A stretch of 52,927 bases of DNA from an uncultured Alphaproteobacteria bacterium (GCA_902596365.1 CACJTT010000008.1:1-52927), one strand, 5' to 3'; positions 8,391 through 16,970 are shown, counted from the stretch's first letter. The notes: generated from the sequence alone by a model not told the origin. Program-made: numbers and translations.

Positions 8391-8723
8391 TTGATTGTGC
8401 TTATTACTTATTTATTTATGATTGCTGCAGTAGGACTTGGTACTGCATCGAATATATTTGCAAAAGAAGCAGAAGGTTTTACTAAAATTTTACCTTCTCT
8501 TTTAAGCGCTTTGACAATCATTCTATGTATGTATTGTTTATCACAAGTGATGAAAACAATATCTGCAGGTTACACCTATGCTACTTTTGCTGGATTATGC
8601 ATTATTGCTACAACAATCATTGGTATTTTGCGATTTAATCAATGGCCAAACTTGTATGCTTTTTTAGGACTAATATTTATTGTTATTGGAGTTATTATGG
8701 TAAATTTATTAGGTAAAAATTAA
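8391..8723 (+). CDS. SMR/EmrE-like small membrane transporter
   Basis: This 110-aa four-helix protein aligns along its length with EmrE: GTASNIFAKEAEGFTKILPS corresponds to EmrE GTTLMKFSEGFTRLWPS, and the C-terminal helix VIGVIMVNLLG matches AGVLIINLLS. Such proteins exchange cationic or guanidinium compounds for protons. Oddly, the membrane-embedded Glu14 of EmrE (AEVIGT) appears to be Val or Ala here (AVGLGT), so proton coupling may be lost or provided otherwise. The start is non-ATG: TTG at 8391 or GTG at 8397. It may be an SMR-related subunit that functions as a heteromer. Confidence 0.65.
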   Translation: MIVLITYLFMIAAVGLGTASNIFAKEAEGFTKILPSLLSALTIILCMYCLSQVMKTISAGYTYATFAGLCIIATTIIGILRFNQWPNLYAFLGLIFIVIGVIMVNLLGKN

Positions 8724-8798
8724 ATCTCTAATATTTTTCATACTAGTAAAATTTATAAAACTATTATATTGTAAATTTATTAATAACAAGGAGATTTA

Positions 8799-9149
8799 AT
8801 GAAACGAGCTTCAGGTATAGTGGGTTTAATAGGTGGTATACTAGGTTTTCTAGCAGCTGTATTTACTTTATTTACGGGTGGTCTAGTTGGCGCTCTAGAG
8901 GGTGCAACTGGAGGTGGAGACGCAGGATCAACAATAGTTCAATTTGGTTGGCTTGGTATTTTAGCAGCATTTTTGACTATAATTTTTTCCTCACTAATGT
9001 TTAATGCAAAAAGTAAATTAATGCCGGTTTTACTTTTGGCTTCTTCAGTAATTGGTGCTATTTTTGGAGGCACTTTTGTCGCTGTATGTATGGTCTTATG
9101 CTTTATTGCAGGCATTATTGGTTTTATGGGTGTTGGAAAACCAGAATAA
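8799..9149 (+). CDS. small glycine-rich four-span membrane protein (116 aa)
   Basis: The product has four hydrophobic segments (about 8-28, 46-66, 74-92, 94-112) rich in Gly and Ala, with a GATGGGDAG loop. The pattern resembles DUF4064-like small membrane proteins, but I cannot confirm the family. The start is supported by a strong ribosome binding site (CAAGGAGATTTAATG). It is followed by a clear terminator at 9221-9241, so the unit ends here. Confidence 0.6.
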   Translation: MKRASGIVGLIGGILGFLAAVFTLFTGGLVGALEGATGGGDAGSTIVQFGWLGILAAFLTIIFSSLMFNAKSKLMPVLLLASSVIGAIFGGTFVAVCMVLCFIAGIIGFMGVGKPE

Positions 9150-9220
9150 TATTAATTTAAAAATACAGCATATCTTTTTAAATTTTATTTTTTACAAAAG
9201 TTTTTAATCTTTATTATTTT

Positions 9221-9247
9221 AAGGGAGCTAAGAGCTCCCTTTTAATT
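9221..9247 (+). terminator. Rho-independent terminator
   Basis: AAGGGAGCT (9221-9229) pairs with AGCTCCCTT (9233-9241) around a 3-nt loop, followed by TTAATTT. It lies 72 bp after the 116-aa membrane protein and would end that transcript. Confidence 0.85.
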
Positions 9248-9308
9248 TATATTAAAAGGTAGATTTACAAATAATAATTAAGGAGCAATTTTCTCAAAAA
9301 ATTAATAA

Positions 9309-10280
9309 ATGCATCGTTATTTCTTAATTCCAATGATTGGATTTTTTATAGCAATACTAGGTTTTGTTATTTATTTACAATTCATAAATGAAAATTGGAA
9401 ATATTTAGTTGCTAAACCTATCTTACCAGATTCATGTAATGATTTAGCAGATGTTGAACTGGTTATTCATGAAGATGATATCTTAGAAGGAAGATCTTAT
9501 ATTGACAGTCCAGACATTATTAATGGTAAACAAATTCATGCTATATATTTATTACCTTGTGAAAGAGAAGATAGAAGATTTGATGTTAATTTAAATATAG
9601 AGTTTTCTTTGTTAGCTGTAAATAAATGGTTTTTTGATAAATCAGAAAATCAAAAATTACGTTTTGATATAACTAATAATAATCAGATAGATATTACTTT
9701 CTTACGTGTAAACAAAACTATGGATTGGTTTGATAATAAAAAACAAGAAGAAAAAAATAAAAAAATAGACATTTCAGAAAAAATAAAAAAAATTATTTAT
9801 TTTAATAAAGATAAGTTTCAAAATTTTTCTGATAAAAAATTTATTATTTTTTTTGAGGGTTGGGAAAGAAGAAAATATATAAATTATAATGTTTGCGGGA
9901 AAGCTGAATTTGAAGGCAAAATTTCTATTTATTATACTTACTCACGTTTTAAAAAATATATTGGCAGTGAATTAAATCTTAAAAAGAACAAAAGAATATT
10001 TACATGCACAAAAAAAGATCACTTAAATGATACAAATGATCTTAATTTTGGTGATGCAGAAGCTACTATTTTACATGAAATTCTTCATTTATTAGGTGCA
10101 CCTTCTAAATGTGGTAAAAATTTAGATAATTCAAAATCTCATGTCGCAGATACTAGAAAAGATATAATGCATAAACAATCGGGAAATGAATATTTAGACT
10201 ATAAAAATAATGATTATTATAACCACAATATTAAAGGATGTAGTGATTTAAAAAATAGTGATTACCTGATTTCTAATTAA
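9309..10280 (+). CDS. membrane-anchored metzincin-like zinc metalloprotease
   Basis: The 323-aa product has one N-terminal membrane anchor (about residues 5-24) and an exported domain. A zinc site HEILH (His256, Glu257, His260) is followed by LLGAPSKCG and then by SHVADTRKDIMH, giving a probable third ligand His278 and a Met-turn at Met287. Classic metzincins read HExxHxxGxxH; here the third His is displaced, an arrangement I also associate with secreted bacterial proteins carrying HELLHTLG and a later HVSD..DLMY block. Several cysteines (43, 84, 196, 233, 268) suggest disulfides. The middle is Lys/Asn-rich. Its 3' end faces the alcohol dehydrogenase 4 bp away. Confidence 0.65.
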   Translation: MHRYFLIPMIGFFIAILGFVIYLQFINENWKYLVAKPILPDSCNDLADVELVIHEDDILEGRSYIDSPDIINGKQIHAIYLLPCEREDRRFDVNLNIEFSLLAVNKWFFDKSENQKLRFDITNNNQIDITFLRVNKTMDWFDNKKQEEKNKKIDISEKIKKIIYFNKDKFQNFSDKKFIIFFEGWERRKYINYNVCGKAEFEGKISIYYTYSRFKKYIGSELNLKKNKRIFTCTKKDHLNDTNDLNFGDAEATILHEILHLLGAPSKCGKNLDNSKSHVADTRKDIMHKQSGNEYLDYKNNDYYNHNIKGCSDLKNSDYLISN

Positions 10281-10284
10281 ATAA

Positions 10285-11415
10285 TTAAGGGTTTAAAATA
10301 ACTTTCATTGATTGATCACTCATAGCAACATCCATTGCCTCATGAACATTATCGATATTAAATTGATGTGATATAATTTTTTCCCATGGCAATTTATCAA
10401 TATTTCTTTCAAGTAATTTTATAGATGGGTAATATTGCGAGATGTCATCTCCACCTATTCCTATAACTCTCGCACTTTTTTCAAGAATATGTGAATGAGG
10501 ATTAATAGGAATATCATGTGAATTAGAGAAAATTCCTACTTCTAAAACCATCCCCCCTTCCCTGATTAATTCCAAGGCAATAGTAAAACCTTCTGAAACA
10601 CCTGAACAATCAACAACTAAATCAGCTCCTAAATTATCGGTTAATCTCATTATACTATCTTTTATTTCCTCTCTATCTTCACTCGTTATCACTTCAGTAG
10701 CTCCAAATTCTTTAGCAAGTGATGTTCTAAATTTATAGGGATCAACAGAATAAATTTTTCCTGCACCCATGAGATTAGCTTTTATTAAATGAAATAAACC
10801 TATTGGTCCTGTTCCTAAAATAACTACAGTATCGCCACTTCTAAAAGGTTCCCACTCTGAAGACCATTGACGAGCTTTATCTAAACATCCTGTGACTGAG
10901 AGAGGTTCAATAAAAGTTCCAAATTTAGGATCAAGTGTATTAGGATATTTAAATAAATGGCTACCTGGTAAAATATACAAGTATTCACTCCATCCACCAA
11001 AAATATGAGGTGGCTCACCTGCTCCTATATTATTTCCATAATCTAACTTACATTCACAATAATAGTATGGTCGATTATTTCGACAAGCAAAACATTCACC
11101 ACATGAAATATTAGGGGCTGGGACAACTCTATCCCCTACATGCAATTCATTTCCATCATGATCTAAAATCTTTCCATTTATCTCTTCAATTATACCTACA
11201 TTTTCATGACCTTGAATTACTGGTAGAGGTATGGCCCTTCCCCCCTTTTGATGAAAAAAACCTTCAAATGAATGTTTGTCTGTTCCGCAAATACCAGAAT
11301 ATTCCATTCGAATAATAGCGGAGTCTTTTTTTACTTCAGGATATGGAAAACTTTTTAATGATAATTTACCTTTAGCTTCTAGAACAACTGATTTAACAAA
11401 TCTATTTTTAATCAT
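10285..11415 (-). CDS. zinc-dependent medium-chain alcohol/polyol dehydrogenase
   Basis: This MDR-family oxidoreductase (376 aa) has catalytic zinc ligands Cys43 (GICGTD) and His70-Glu71 (GHE), a structural zinc lobe with Cys105, 108, 111 and then Cys120 or 122, and a Rossmann NAD(P) site GTGPIG at about residue 204. The last structural cysteine is one or more residues out of the usual spacing. Related enzymes oxidise threonine, sorbitol or other secondary alcohols; the sequence does not settle the substrate. It is monocistronic, with repeat copy 2 upstream of its start. Confidence 0.82.
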   Translation of the reverse strand: MIKNRFVKSVVLEAKGKLSLKSFPYPEVKKDSAIIRMEYSGICGTDKHSFEGFFHQKGGRAIPLPVIQGHENVGIIEEINGKILDHDGNELHVGDRVVPAPNISCGECFACRNNRPYYYCECKLDYGNNIGAGEPPHIFGGWSEYLYILPGSHLFKYPNTLDPKFGTFIEPLSVTGCLDKARQWSSEWEPFRSGDTVVILGTGPIGLFHLIKANLMGAGKIYSVDPYKFRTSLAKEFGATEVITSEDREEIKDSIMRLTDNLGADLVVDCSGVSEGFTIALELIREGGMVLEVGIFSNSHDIPINPHSHILEKSARVIGIGGDDISQYYPSIKLLERNIDKLPWEKIISHQFNIDNVHEAMDVAMSDQSMKVILNP

Positions 11416-11488
11416 GGGATATAAAATATATCATATGAACAATTTTTATTGAATATTTATCAAATAATCAATTAAAGAAATCCAATTG

Positions 11489-11560
11489 TGGCACCGATTA
11501 GGAGAATATTTATGAAAAAAAAGGTGATTATAAATACTATTATTAGTTTTATCAGTGCCA
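11489..11560 (+). repeat. dispersed 71-72 bp palindrome-ended element, copy 2
   Basis: The inverted ends extend to 9 bp: TTGTGGCAC (11486-11494) and GTGCCACAA (11555-11563). The core, TGGCAC to GTGCCA, is 72 bp. TTAGGAGAATATTTATG follows the left end; that ATG opens a frame of about 23 codons running through the right end (MKKKVIINTIISFISATK...). Left 20 bp and right 10 bp match the other copies, while the middle differs. Confidence 0.75.
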
Positions 11561-11628
11561 CAAAAATTCTTATAAAAATAAATTGAGATATTTTTTTGGT
11601 ATAATTATGTTTTTCTTAAGAAATAATA

Positions 11629-11703
11629 TTAATATGAGCTAGAAATTTTAAAAACTAAATACATTCCTACACAAAAAATTATTATCAAATCAATTATAAT
11701 CAT
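11629..11703 (-). CDS. possible 24-aa membrane microprotein coupled to the bactofilin gene
   Basis: The bactofilin stop and an ATG share the sequence ATGA at 11700-11703, the usual sign of translational coupling. The frame encodes 24 residues, mostly hydrophobic (MIIIDLIIIFCVGMYLVF then KISSSY), enough for one membrane helix. Such a frame could arise by chance in AT-rich DNA, so confidence is low. Confidence 0.3.
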   Translation of the reverse strand: MIIIDLIIIFCVGMYLVFKISSSY

Positions 11704-12173
11704 ATTGTTTTCCAATCTTTAAATTCTTCCTGAAGAATATCTTTGTCTTTAAATGCTATACTCTCTGAAATTAATTTTCCCCCTTCATTAATTTGAAGAC
11801 TTCCATATGTTATTTTTCCTGACACATAACTTGATGACATAAGTTTTAATAATTCCTTAACGTCAATCTCCCCTTCTACATTTCCTTCAACATATAGTTT
11901 GTTAGTTTTTATTTTGCCTTTTATTGATCCAGTCTTACCAACTATTAATTCATTGCATGAAATATCGCCCTCTATTACACCTTGAACATTAATTTCATTT
12001 TCTTCTTTTATTTCACCCTTTATACTAGCTCCTTCACCGATCATGAGAGAGCTTGTTTCCTTAATTTGAGTTATAGGTTCAGAGATATCATTTTTAACAT
12101 TATTATCATAATTTATAATATTTTTAGTTTTGTGAAGAGGTTCAGTTTTCGTTTTTAATTTTAGTAATGACAT
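11700..12173 (-). CDS. bactofilin (polymer-forming cytoskeletal protein)
   Basis: Bactofilins self-assemble into filaments beneath the membrane and localise envelope enzymes. The 157-aa product has a polar, flexible N-terminus (1-40), then a right-handed beta-helix of repeating short strands rich in Gly, Ile and Val (GEGASIKGEIKEENEINVQG, GVIEGDISCNELIVGKTG, GSIKGKIKTNKLYVEGN), ending about residue 137. This pattern is typical of DUF583/bactofilin. An ATGA junction may couple it to a tiny membrane frame. No peptidoglycan hydrolase lies next to it, which would be the common partner. Confidence 0.85.
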   Translation of the reverse strand: MSLLKLKTKTEPLHKTKNIINYDNNVKNDISEPITQIKETSSLMIGEGASIKGEIKEENEINVQGVIEGDISCNELIVGKTGSIKGKIKTNKLYVEGNVEGEIDVKELLKLMSSSYVSGKITYGSLQINEGGKLISESIAFKDKDILQEEFKDWKTI

Positions 12174-12273
12174 TTATTTTCCTTTTTTAATTATTGTTTA
12201 AAGATACTTATGAATAATGTTTGTCTAATGCATGTTGTAAATATGTTCATTTTATGAAAAAAAGAACTCAGCA

Positions 12274-13194
12274 ATGATTGATACAAATTATTTTAAATCA
12301 GTTCGAATATTAGATGGTGGTATGGGACAGGAACTTTTATCAAAAGGACTCCAATCTAAAGGTTCTTTGTGGTCAGCTTCTGCTTTATTAGAAAAAAAAT
12401 ATCATCAACTGGTAATAGATGCGCATCTTGACTTTATTAATGCAGGCGCCAATGTCATTGTAACAAATAATTTTTCTGCAAGACGTGTAAGAATGATTGA
12501 GAATAAAGCAAATGAACAATTTGAATATGCCAATAAAATAGCCGGAAAATTAGCATTGAAAGCAAAAGAACTATCAAAAAAAAATATAATGATAGCTGGA
12601 AGCTTACCTGCACAAAATGACACATATGTAAAAGATGAGAGAGATACTGAGCTTGTAGAAAGTGGATTTCTAGATCAAGCCTTATGCCTAAAACAATATG
12701 TGGATTTTTATTATTTAGATGTAATGTCAAGTTTGAGAGAATGTCAGATAGCATTATCCGTAACTAAAAAAATGAAAATACCAGCATTAGTAGGATTGCA
12801 TATTAAAGCTGATGGGAAACTACCTTCTGGTGAAAAAATTTATGATGTTATAAATGAATGTAAAAAATATAATATTCTTGGCATTATACTCTCATGTGTG
12901 TCACCTGAGATTATTGCTCAAAAAGCTGATGAATTATCAAAAATTGATATACCCTATGGTTATAAAGCAAATTTATGGAAATTGTATGACCCCCTTCCTC
13001 ATACTGCATGGATAAAAAAACCAGATCAAATAGGTACAAATCCAACTGAAGTATTAGGTACTAGAGATGATTATACAGATGAAATGTTTTACAATTTTTC
13101 TAAGAAAATGATTGATAAAGGTGCTACAATTATTGGTGGATGTTGTGAAATAAAACCAGAACATATTAAAAAAGTATCTGAATTATCTAACTAA
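12274..13194 (+). CDS. homocysteine S-methyltransferase family protein
   Basis: The 306-aa TIM-barrel protein has the family N-terminus (ILDGGMGQELLSKG), the VTNNFSA segment, and zinc-binding cysteines in ILSCVSPE and GGCCE near the C-terminus. Members (MmuM, BHMT) transfer a methyl group to homocysteine from S-methylmethionine, betaine or other donors to give methionine. The donor cannot be read from the sequence. The gene is followed 78 bp later by a winged-helix protein, possibly in the same transcript. No SAM riboswitch is recognisable upstream. Confidence 0.85.
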   Translation: MIDTNYFKSVRILDGGMGQELLSKGLQSKGSLWSASALLEKKYHQLVIDAHLDFINAGANVIVTNNFSARRVRMIENKANEQFEYANKIAGKLALKAKELSKKNIMIAGSLPAQNDTYVKDERDTELVESGFLDQALCLKQYVDFYYLDVMSSLRECQIALSVTKKMKIPALVGLHIKADGKLPSGEKIYDVINECKKYNILGIILSCVSPEIIAQKADELSKIDIPYGYKANLWKLYDPLPHTAWIKKPDQIGTNPTEVLGTRDDYTDEMFYNFSKKMIDKGATIIGGCCEIKPEHIKKVSELSN

Positions 13195-13272
13195 TTATTA
13201 TTATAAAATATTATATTTATATAAATTAATTTTTATAATTAAAAAACTAAAATCTAATGTATACAATAAGTA

Positions 13273-13638
13273 ATGTTAGAAGATAAAGTTGTAAAAAAAT
13301 TAAAAGAGAATTTTTATCGACGTATAGATAAAAATGATGAATTACAATTTTTAGATTCTTCAACTCTTAATCATGCTTTGTGTTTAGAGATTGCAGAAGG
13401 TACTTTTGGTAATATCGCAGTTTCATATGAAGATTTATGCCATAAGATTCCAAGAAAGATAGGCTCAAGATCAACTATACTTAATTCATTAAATAATGCT
13501 GTATCTAAGAAATATTTTATAAAAGAAAGTGTTGATTATGATAAGCGAATTAAAATTTACAAACTCTCTGATAATTTTCAAAAAGTTATGATTCAGTGGA
13601 TAAATGAATTAAAAAATACAACAAGTGAAATTGAATAA
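13273..13638 (+). CDS. winged-helix DNA-binding protein, MarR-like
   Basis: The 121-aa product has a helix-turn-helix/wing arrangement at about residues 35-105: a helix (LNHALCLEIAEG), a recognition region (YEDLCHKIPRKIGSRSTILNSLNNAV) and a charged wing (VDYDKRIKIYKLSD). This fits a MarR-type regulator that responds to a small molecule, but the match is structural rather than a clear signature. It ends one base before the converging ROK kinase gene. It could control the adjoining methyltransferase or the divergent sugar locus; neither is shown. Confidence 0.6.
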   Translation: MLEDKVVKKLKENFYRRIDKNDELQFLDSSTLNHALCLEIAEGTFGNIAVSYEDLCHKIPRKIGSRSTILNSLNNAVSKKYFIKESVDYDKRIKIYKLSDNFQKVMIQWINELKNTTSEIE

Positions 13639-13639
13639 T

Positions 13640-14470
13640 TTATTTAAATAATAAACCAGCACCAAGTAAACCAGTATTATTTATTAGTTTAGAAGTTTTT
13701 ATATTTATTTTTTTAACCTCATCAGCTAGAATAAAATTACGAATCTTTTCTATTAGAATTTTCTTAAAGTAAATATTATTAATTATTACTCCTCCTCCAA
13801 GAACTATTTTATCTGGATCAATTGTGTTTATTAATAAGCCGATTAAAGAAGCTAATGATTCTGCTACATTATGTAAAATTTTATTTTTTTTATTTTTATT
13901 TTTAATAGCGTGGATTTTTATTAAATCTTTACCAGAATAATATTCCTCAGGAATTAATGATATTTTTTTATTCTTTTTCCAATCATATAAAGATATTTTA
14001 GATGATGCAAAATGTATAGCATATCCTTTTGCTCCTGAATAAATTTTTTTATCTTTAAAGTGAGCATAACTTAATCCGGTTCCAATATTTATATATGCAA
14101 AATTTTTATAATTTTTAGCAACTCCAAAGTATTTTTCAGCTCGTAAATGACAGCGAACATCAGAATCAACATTAACTTTATAATTTTTTGGAAAATAATT
14201 TACTAAATTTTTATTATTCCAATTAAAATTATAATTACCTTTAATAATACCTTTATTATTAATTAATTCTGGTACACCAATTCCAATATGTTTTATTTTA
14301 TTTTTATCAGATAGATTTAAAATATTACTTATAATTAAATGTAAACTCTTTTTATCATCAGTAAAAGTTTTCGATGGTATAATTAACTTTTCATAAACTT
14401 TACCATTATTATCATCTATAATACCTATGGCAGTTTTTGTTCCACCAATATCTACACCTATTACTTTCAT
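13640..14470 (-). CDS. ROK-family sugar kinase
   Basis: ROK kinases phosphorylate glucose, fructose, GlcNAc or ManNAc. The 276-aa product has the ATP-binding DIGGTKTAIG (7-16), GIGVPELIN in place of the more usual GxGxPG, an INIGTGLSYAHF phosphate segment, and the C-terminal VLGGGVI motif. The zinc-binding CxCGxxGCxE signature common to ROK sugar kinases is not present, so substrate binding may differ. It is the last gene of the minus-strand sugar operon, 2 bp after the NagB-like gene. Codon use is extremely AT/Lys-rich. Confidence 0.78.
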   Translation of the reverse strand: MKVIGVDIGGTKTAIGIIDDNNGKVYEKLIIPSKTFTDDKKSLHLIISNILNLSDKNKIKHIGIGVPELINNKGIIKGNYNFNWNNKNLVNYFPKNYKVNVDSDVRCHLRAEKYFGVAKNYKNFAYINIGTGLSYAHFKDKKIYSGAKGYAIHFASSKISLYDWKKNKKISLIPEEYYSGKDLIKIHAIKNKNKKNKILHNVAESLASLIGLLINTIDPDKIVLGGGVIINNIYFKKILIEKIRNFILADEVKKINIKTSKLINNTGLLGAGLLFK

Positions 14471-14472
14471 AA

Positions 14473-15237
14473 TTAAATTTTAACTTTTTTATCAATATAT
14501 ATTTTTTTATTTTTACAACTATAAATAATTGATGCTGGCCAGGATTTATCAAATTTCTTTAAAGAAGATATTTTTTTAAATGCCTGTCTTTTTTCAATAC
14601 CTGATAAAACTAAAATAGCACTTTTACTTAAAGATGAAATAGTTTTTAACCCAACTGTTAATCCAAATTTAGGAACTTCATTTATTTTTTTAAAATTTGA
14701 AAATGTCTTTATGTTATCTCTTCTAGTACTTTCAGATAGTTTTGTAATATGTGTTTTTTGGTTTATTTTAGAAAAAGCATTATTGAATGCAACATGACCA
14801 TCAGAACTACCAGAAGCTAATAAAAATAAATCAATACCTCCCAGACTTTTAATGATCTTATCATAGTTATTTGGTTTTTTTACTGAAGGGAATAAAATAT
14901 TATACTCTTTAAGAGAATTTTTTTTATTTTTCTTATAATTTAGTAATTTTTTTATAATATTCTTAGAAAATCTAACACAACTGAAATGTAGTTTTGGATT
15001 TATTAATAAATATTCATTTTTTCTTTTAACTACATACTCATCCATCATAATAATAGTTAGTTTGTCTAAACTAATTTTGTATTTATAAGATAAAGTTCCC
15101 AAATAATAATAAGTTTTTTTTAATGAACGACCTCCTGGACATCCTAAAACAAATTTGTTTTTATTTTTTAATTTCGATAATATCTCTAGTGCAAGATTTT
15201 TGGATAAATGTTTTTCATTATCAAAAGTCTTAATCAT
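14473..15237 (-). CDS. NagB/6-phosphogluconolactonase-family sugar-phosphate isomerase/deaminase
   Basis: The 254-aa protein belongs to the glucosamine-6-phosphate deaminase/6PGL fold: GCPGGRSLKKTYYYL is the phosphate loop, IIMMDEYV carries the catalytic Asp, and SGSSDGHVAFNNAF corresponds to the GxxxDGHIAFNEP motif of NagB. LTVGLKTI and LVLSGIEK are later family motifs. NagB converts glucosamine-6-phosphate to fructose-6-phosphate plus ammonia. The ROK kinase and sugar ABC genes beside it support amino-sugar use, but no deacetylase is present. Its start overlaps the permease stop by one base. Confidence 0.78.
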   Translation of the reverse strand: MIKTFDNEKHLSKNLALEILSKLKNKNKFVLGCPGGRSLKKTYYYLGTLSYKYKISLDKLTIIMMDEYVVKRKNEYLLINPKLHFSCVRFSKNIIKKLLNYKKNKKNSLKEYNILFPSVKKPNNYDKIIKSLGGIDLFLLASGSSDGHVAFNNAFSKINQKTHITKLSESTRRDNIKTFSNFKKINEVPKFGLTVGLKTISSLSKSAILVLSGIEKRQAFKKISSLKKFDKSWPASIIYSCKNKKIYIDKKVKI

Positions 15238-16064
15238 TATTCTTTAACTGCACCTGTAACCATGCCTGAAATAAATCTTCGTTGAAGAAACACATACATT
15301 ATTAATACTGGTAAGGCGACCCAGATTGCTGCAGCAGCTGTAATAGCAGGATCACCGTATCTTTTATTACCAGCAAAATAGCTTAAAGCCAGTGGTGCAG
15401 TTCTCATATCTGCATCTTGAATCATTATTAAGGCGAGTAAAAACTCGTTCCAAGTCCACATAAATAACAATACAGTTAATGTTAATATAGCTGGTATCAT
15501 TTGAGGAATAAGGATTTTTATTAAAATTGTAAATCGACCTGCGCCTTCAATCATTGCAGCCTCAGATAAGCTTTTTGGTATAGCTTTAAAACTAGCTCTT
15601 AACCAAAATATACTAAATGGAATTGATAAACCTATTTGTGGAAGAATTAATGACCAATAAGTATTAGATAAATTATAACTTTTCATAGTATAATATAATG
15701 AAATAACAATTGACTCATAAGGTAAAACTAATCCTACTAGTAATAGTGCAAATAATGGTGTGACACCAAATATATCTAATTTCTCAAAAGCATAAGCAGC
15801 CAATGTACTGCAAAAAATAGTAACTGAAACAACGCCAAAGACAACTACAAAAGAATTGAAAATTCCATTACTAAATCCACCATCAGTCCACGCTTTAACA
15901 AAATTATCAAAGTAAATTCCAGACGGAACTGTAAATCCAGAAATTCTCTTCCCTGGTTCACTTAAGGCTAAAAATAGTATTGAAAAGAAAGGATATAAAA
16001 CAACAATTGATCCTATAATAAAAATAGAATGAGCTATCACTTTTTCTCGATTTTGATAATTCAT
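15237..16064 (-). CDS. sugar ABC transporter permease (MalG type)
   Basis: The 275-aa inner-membrane protein has about six hydrophobic spans and the cytoplasmic EAA loop EAAMIEGAGRFTILIKILIP near residues 190-210, which docks the ATPase. It belongs to the carbohydrate uptake-1 (CUT1) permease family. The start overlaps the upstream permease by 4 bp (ATGA). Together with that permease and the binding protein it makes the membrane part of a sugar importer whose ATPase is not in the window. Confidence 0.9.
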   Translation of the reverse strand: MNYQNREKVIAHSIFIIGSIVVLYPFFSILFLALSEPGKRISGFTVPSGIYFDNFVKAWTDGGFSNGIFNSFVVVFGVVSVTIFCSTLAAYAFEKLDIFGVTPLFALLLVGLVLPYESIVISLYYTMKSYNLSNTYWSLILPQIGLSIPFSIFWLRASFKAIPKSLSEAAMIEGAGRFTILIKILIPQMIPAILTLTVLLFMWTWNEFLLALIMIQDADMRTAPLALSYFAGNKRYGDPAITAAAAIWVALPVLIMYVFLQRRFISGMVTGAVKE

Positions 16065-16951
16065 TTTTTATCCTTAAAAATTAGTAAAATTATAGAGACG
16101 AGTGTAAAGATTAACAAAGTTAACATTATGCCAAGAGATGAAGCTGAACCAACTTGATTCATTTGAAAAGCTTTCTTATAAATAAACATTGACGGGATCA
16201 TAGTTGAAGTTCCTGGCCCACCTCCAGTGGTTATGTAAATTAAATCAAAATTTCTTAATGCTAACGTTACAGTAAATACTAAAGCAACAACTATTTCACC
16301 TTTTAAATTAGGCAGTGTCACATTGAAAAATTCTGATATTGCTCCTGCTCCATCAACTTTAGCTGCATCATAAAGTTCAGTAGGTATTTTTTGCACTCCA
16401 GCAATAAATAAGATCATTGTAAAACCAAACATAACCCATGTTCCAATTAAACCTACAAAAGGTAGTGCATAGTCAAAAGAACCAAGCCATGCTCGTGATA
16501 CTTCCTCAAGGCCAAAGAAATCTAGCCCTGAATTTAATGGACCTTTAGGAGCATAAATCCATCTCCAAGCTATACCAACAACAATCATTGATAAAATTTG
16601 AGGTAGAAAAAGTATAGCTCTATAGGTTGACATACCATGAACTTTAACTCTAATCATTAGACCTGCAATTAATAAACCTATTATAATTGGTAAGATTGAG
16701 TAAAAAATTATTAAAATAAAAGAATGCTTTATAGATGAAGTAATTTTTTTATTTTGTATATTTTTAGCATATTGTTCTAAGCCAACCCATTTTTTTTCAG
16801 ATATACCATTCCATTCAGTAAAGGAATTATAAAAAGTATCAGCTAAAGGAAAAAAAACAAAAACTAAGTAAAAAATAAAGGCTGGTATTAAATAAAGGTA
16901 AGATGAATAGTCAATTTTGTTTTGAGGTCTATAAATATATTTGGTACTCAT
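16061..16951 (-). CDS. sugar ABC transporter permease (MalF type)
   Basis: This is the second CUT1-type permease, with six hydrophobic spans and the EAA-like loop YDAAKVDGAGAISEFFNVTL. I use the ATG at 16951, because TTGAGG just before it looks like a ribosome binding site; a TTG at 16960 would extend it by three residues. It begins 19 bp after the binding-protein gene and overlaps the next permease by 4 bp, so the three are one operon. Confidence 0.9.
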   Translation of the reverse strand: MSTKYIYRPQNKIDYSSYLYLIPAFIFYLVFVFFPLADTFYNSFTEWNGISEKKWVGLEQYAKNIQNKKITSSIKHSFILIIFYSILPIIIGLLIAGLMIRVKVHGMSTYRAILFLPQILSMIVVGIAWRWIYAPKGPLNSGLDFFGLEEVSRAWLGSFDYALPFVGLIGTWVMFGFTMILFIAGVQKIPTELYDAAKVDGAGAISEFFNVTLPNLKGEIVVALVFTVTLALRNFDLIYITTGGGPGTSTMIPSMFIYKKAFQMNQVGSASSLGIMLTLLIFTLVSIILLIFKDKK

Positions 16952-16970
16952 AGACCTCAAAGAGGAAGAA

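Noticed and set aside
11511-11581. A 23-codon frame inside repeat copy 2 as a small gene
   Set aside because: The frame is not kept in copies 1 and 3, so it is more likely a by-product of the repeat's AGGAG and A/T-rich middle.
12180-12273. SAM or cobalamin riboswitch before the homocysteine methyltransferase
   Set aside because: The 94-bp leader is AT-rich and shows none of the conserved core sequences or stems.
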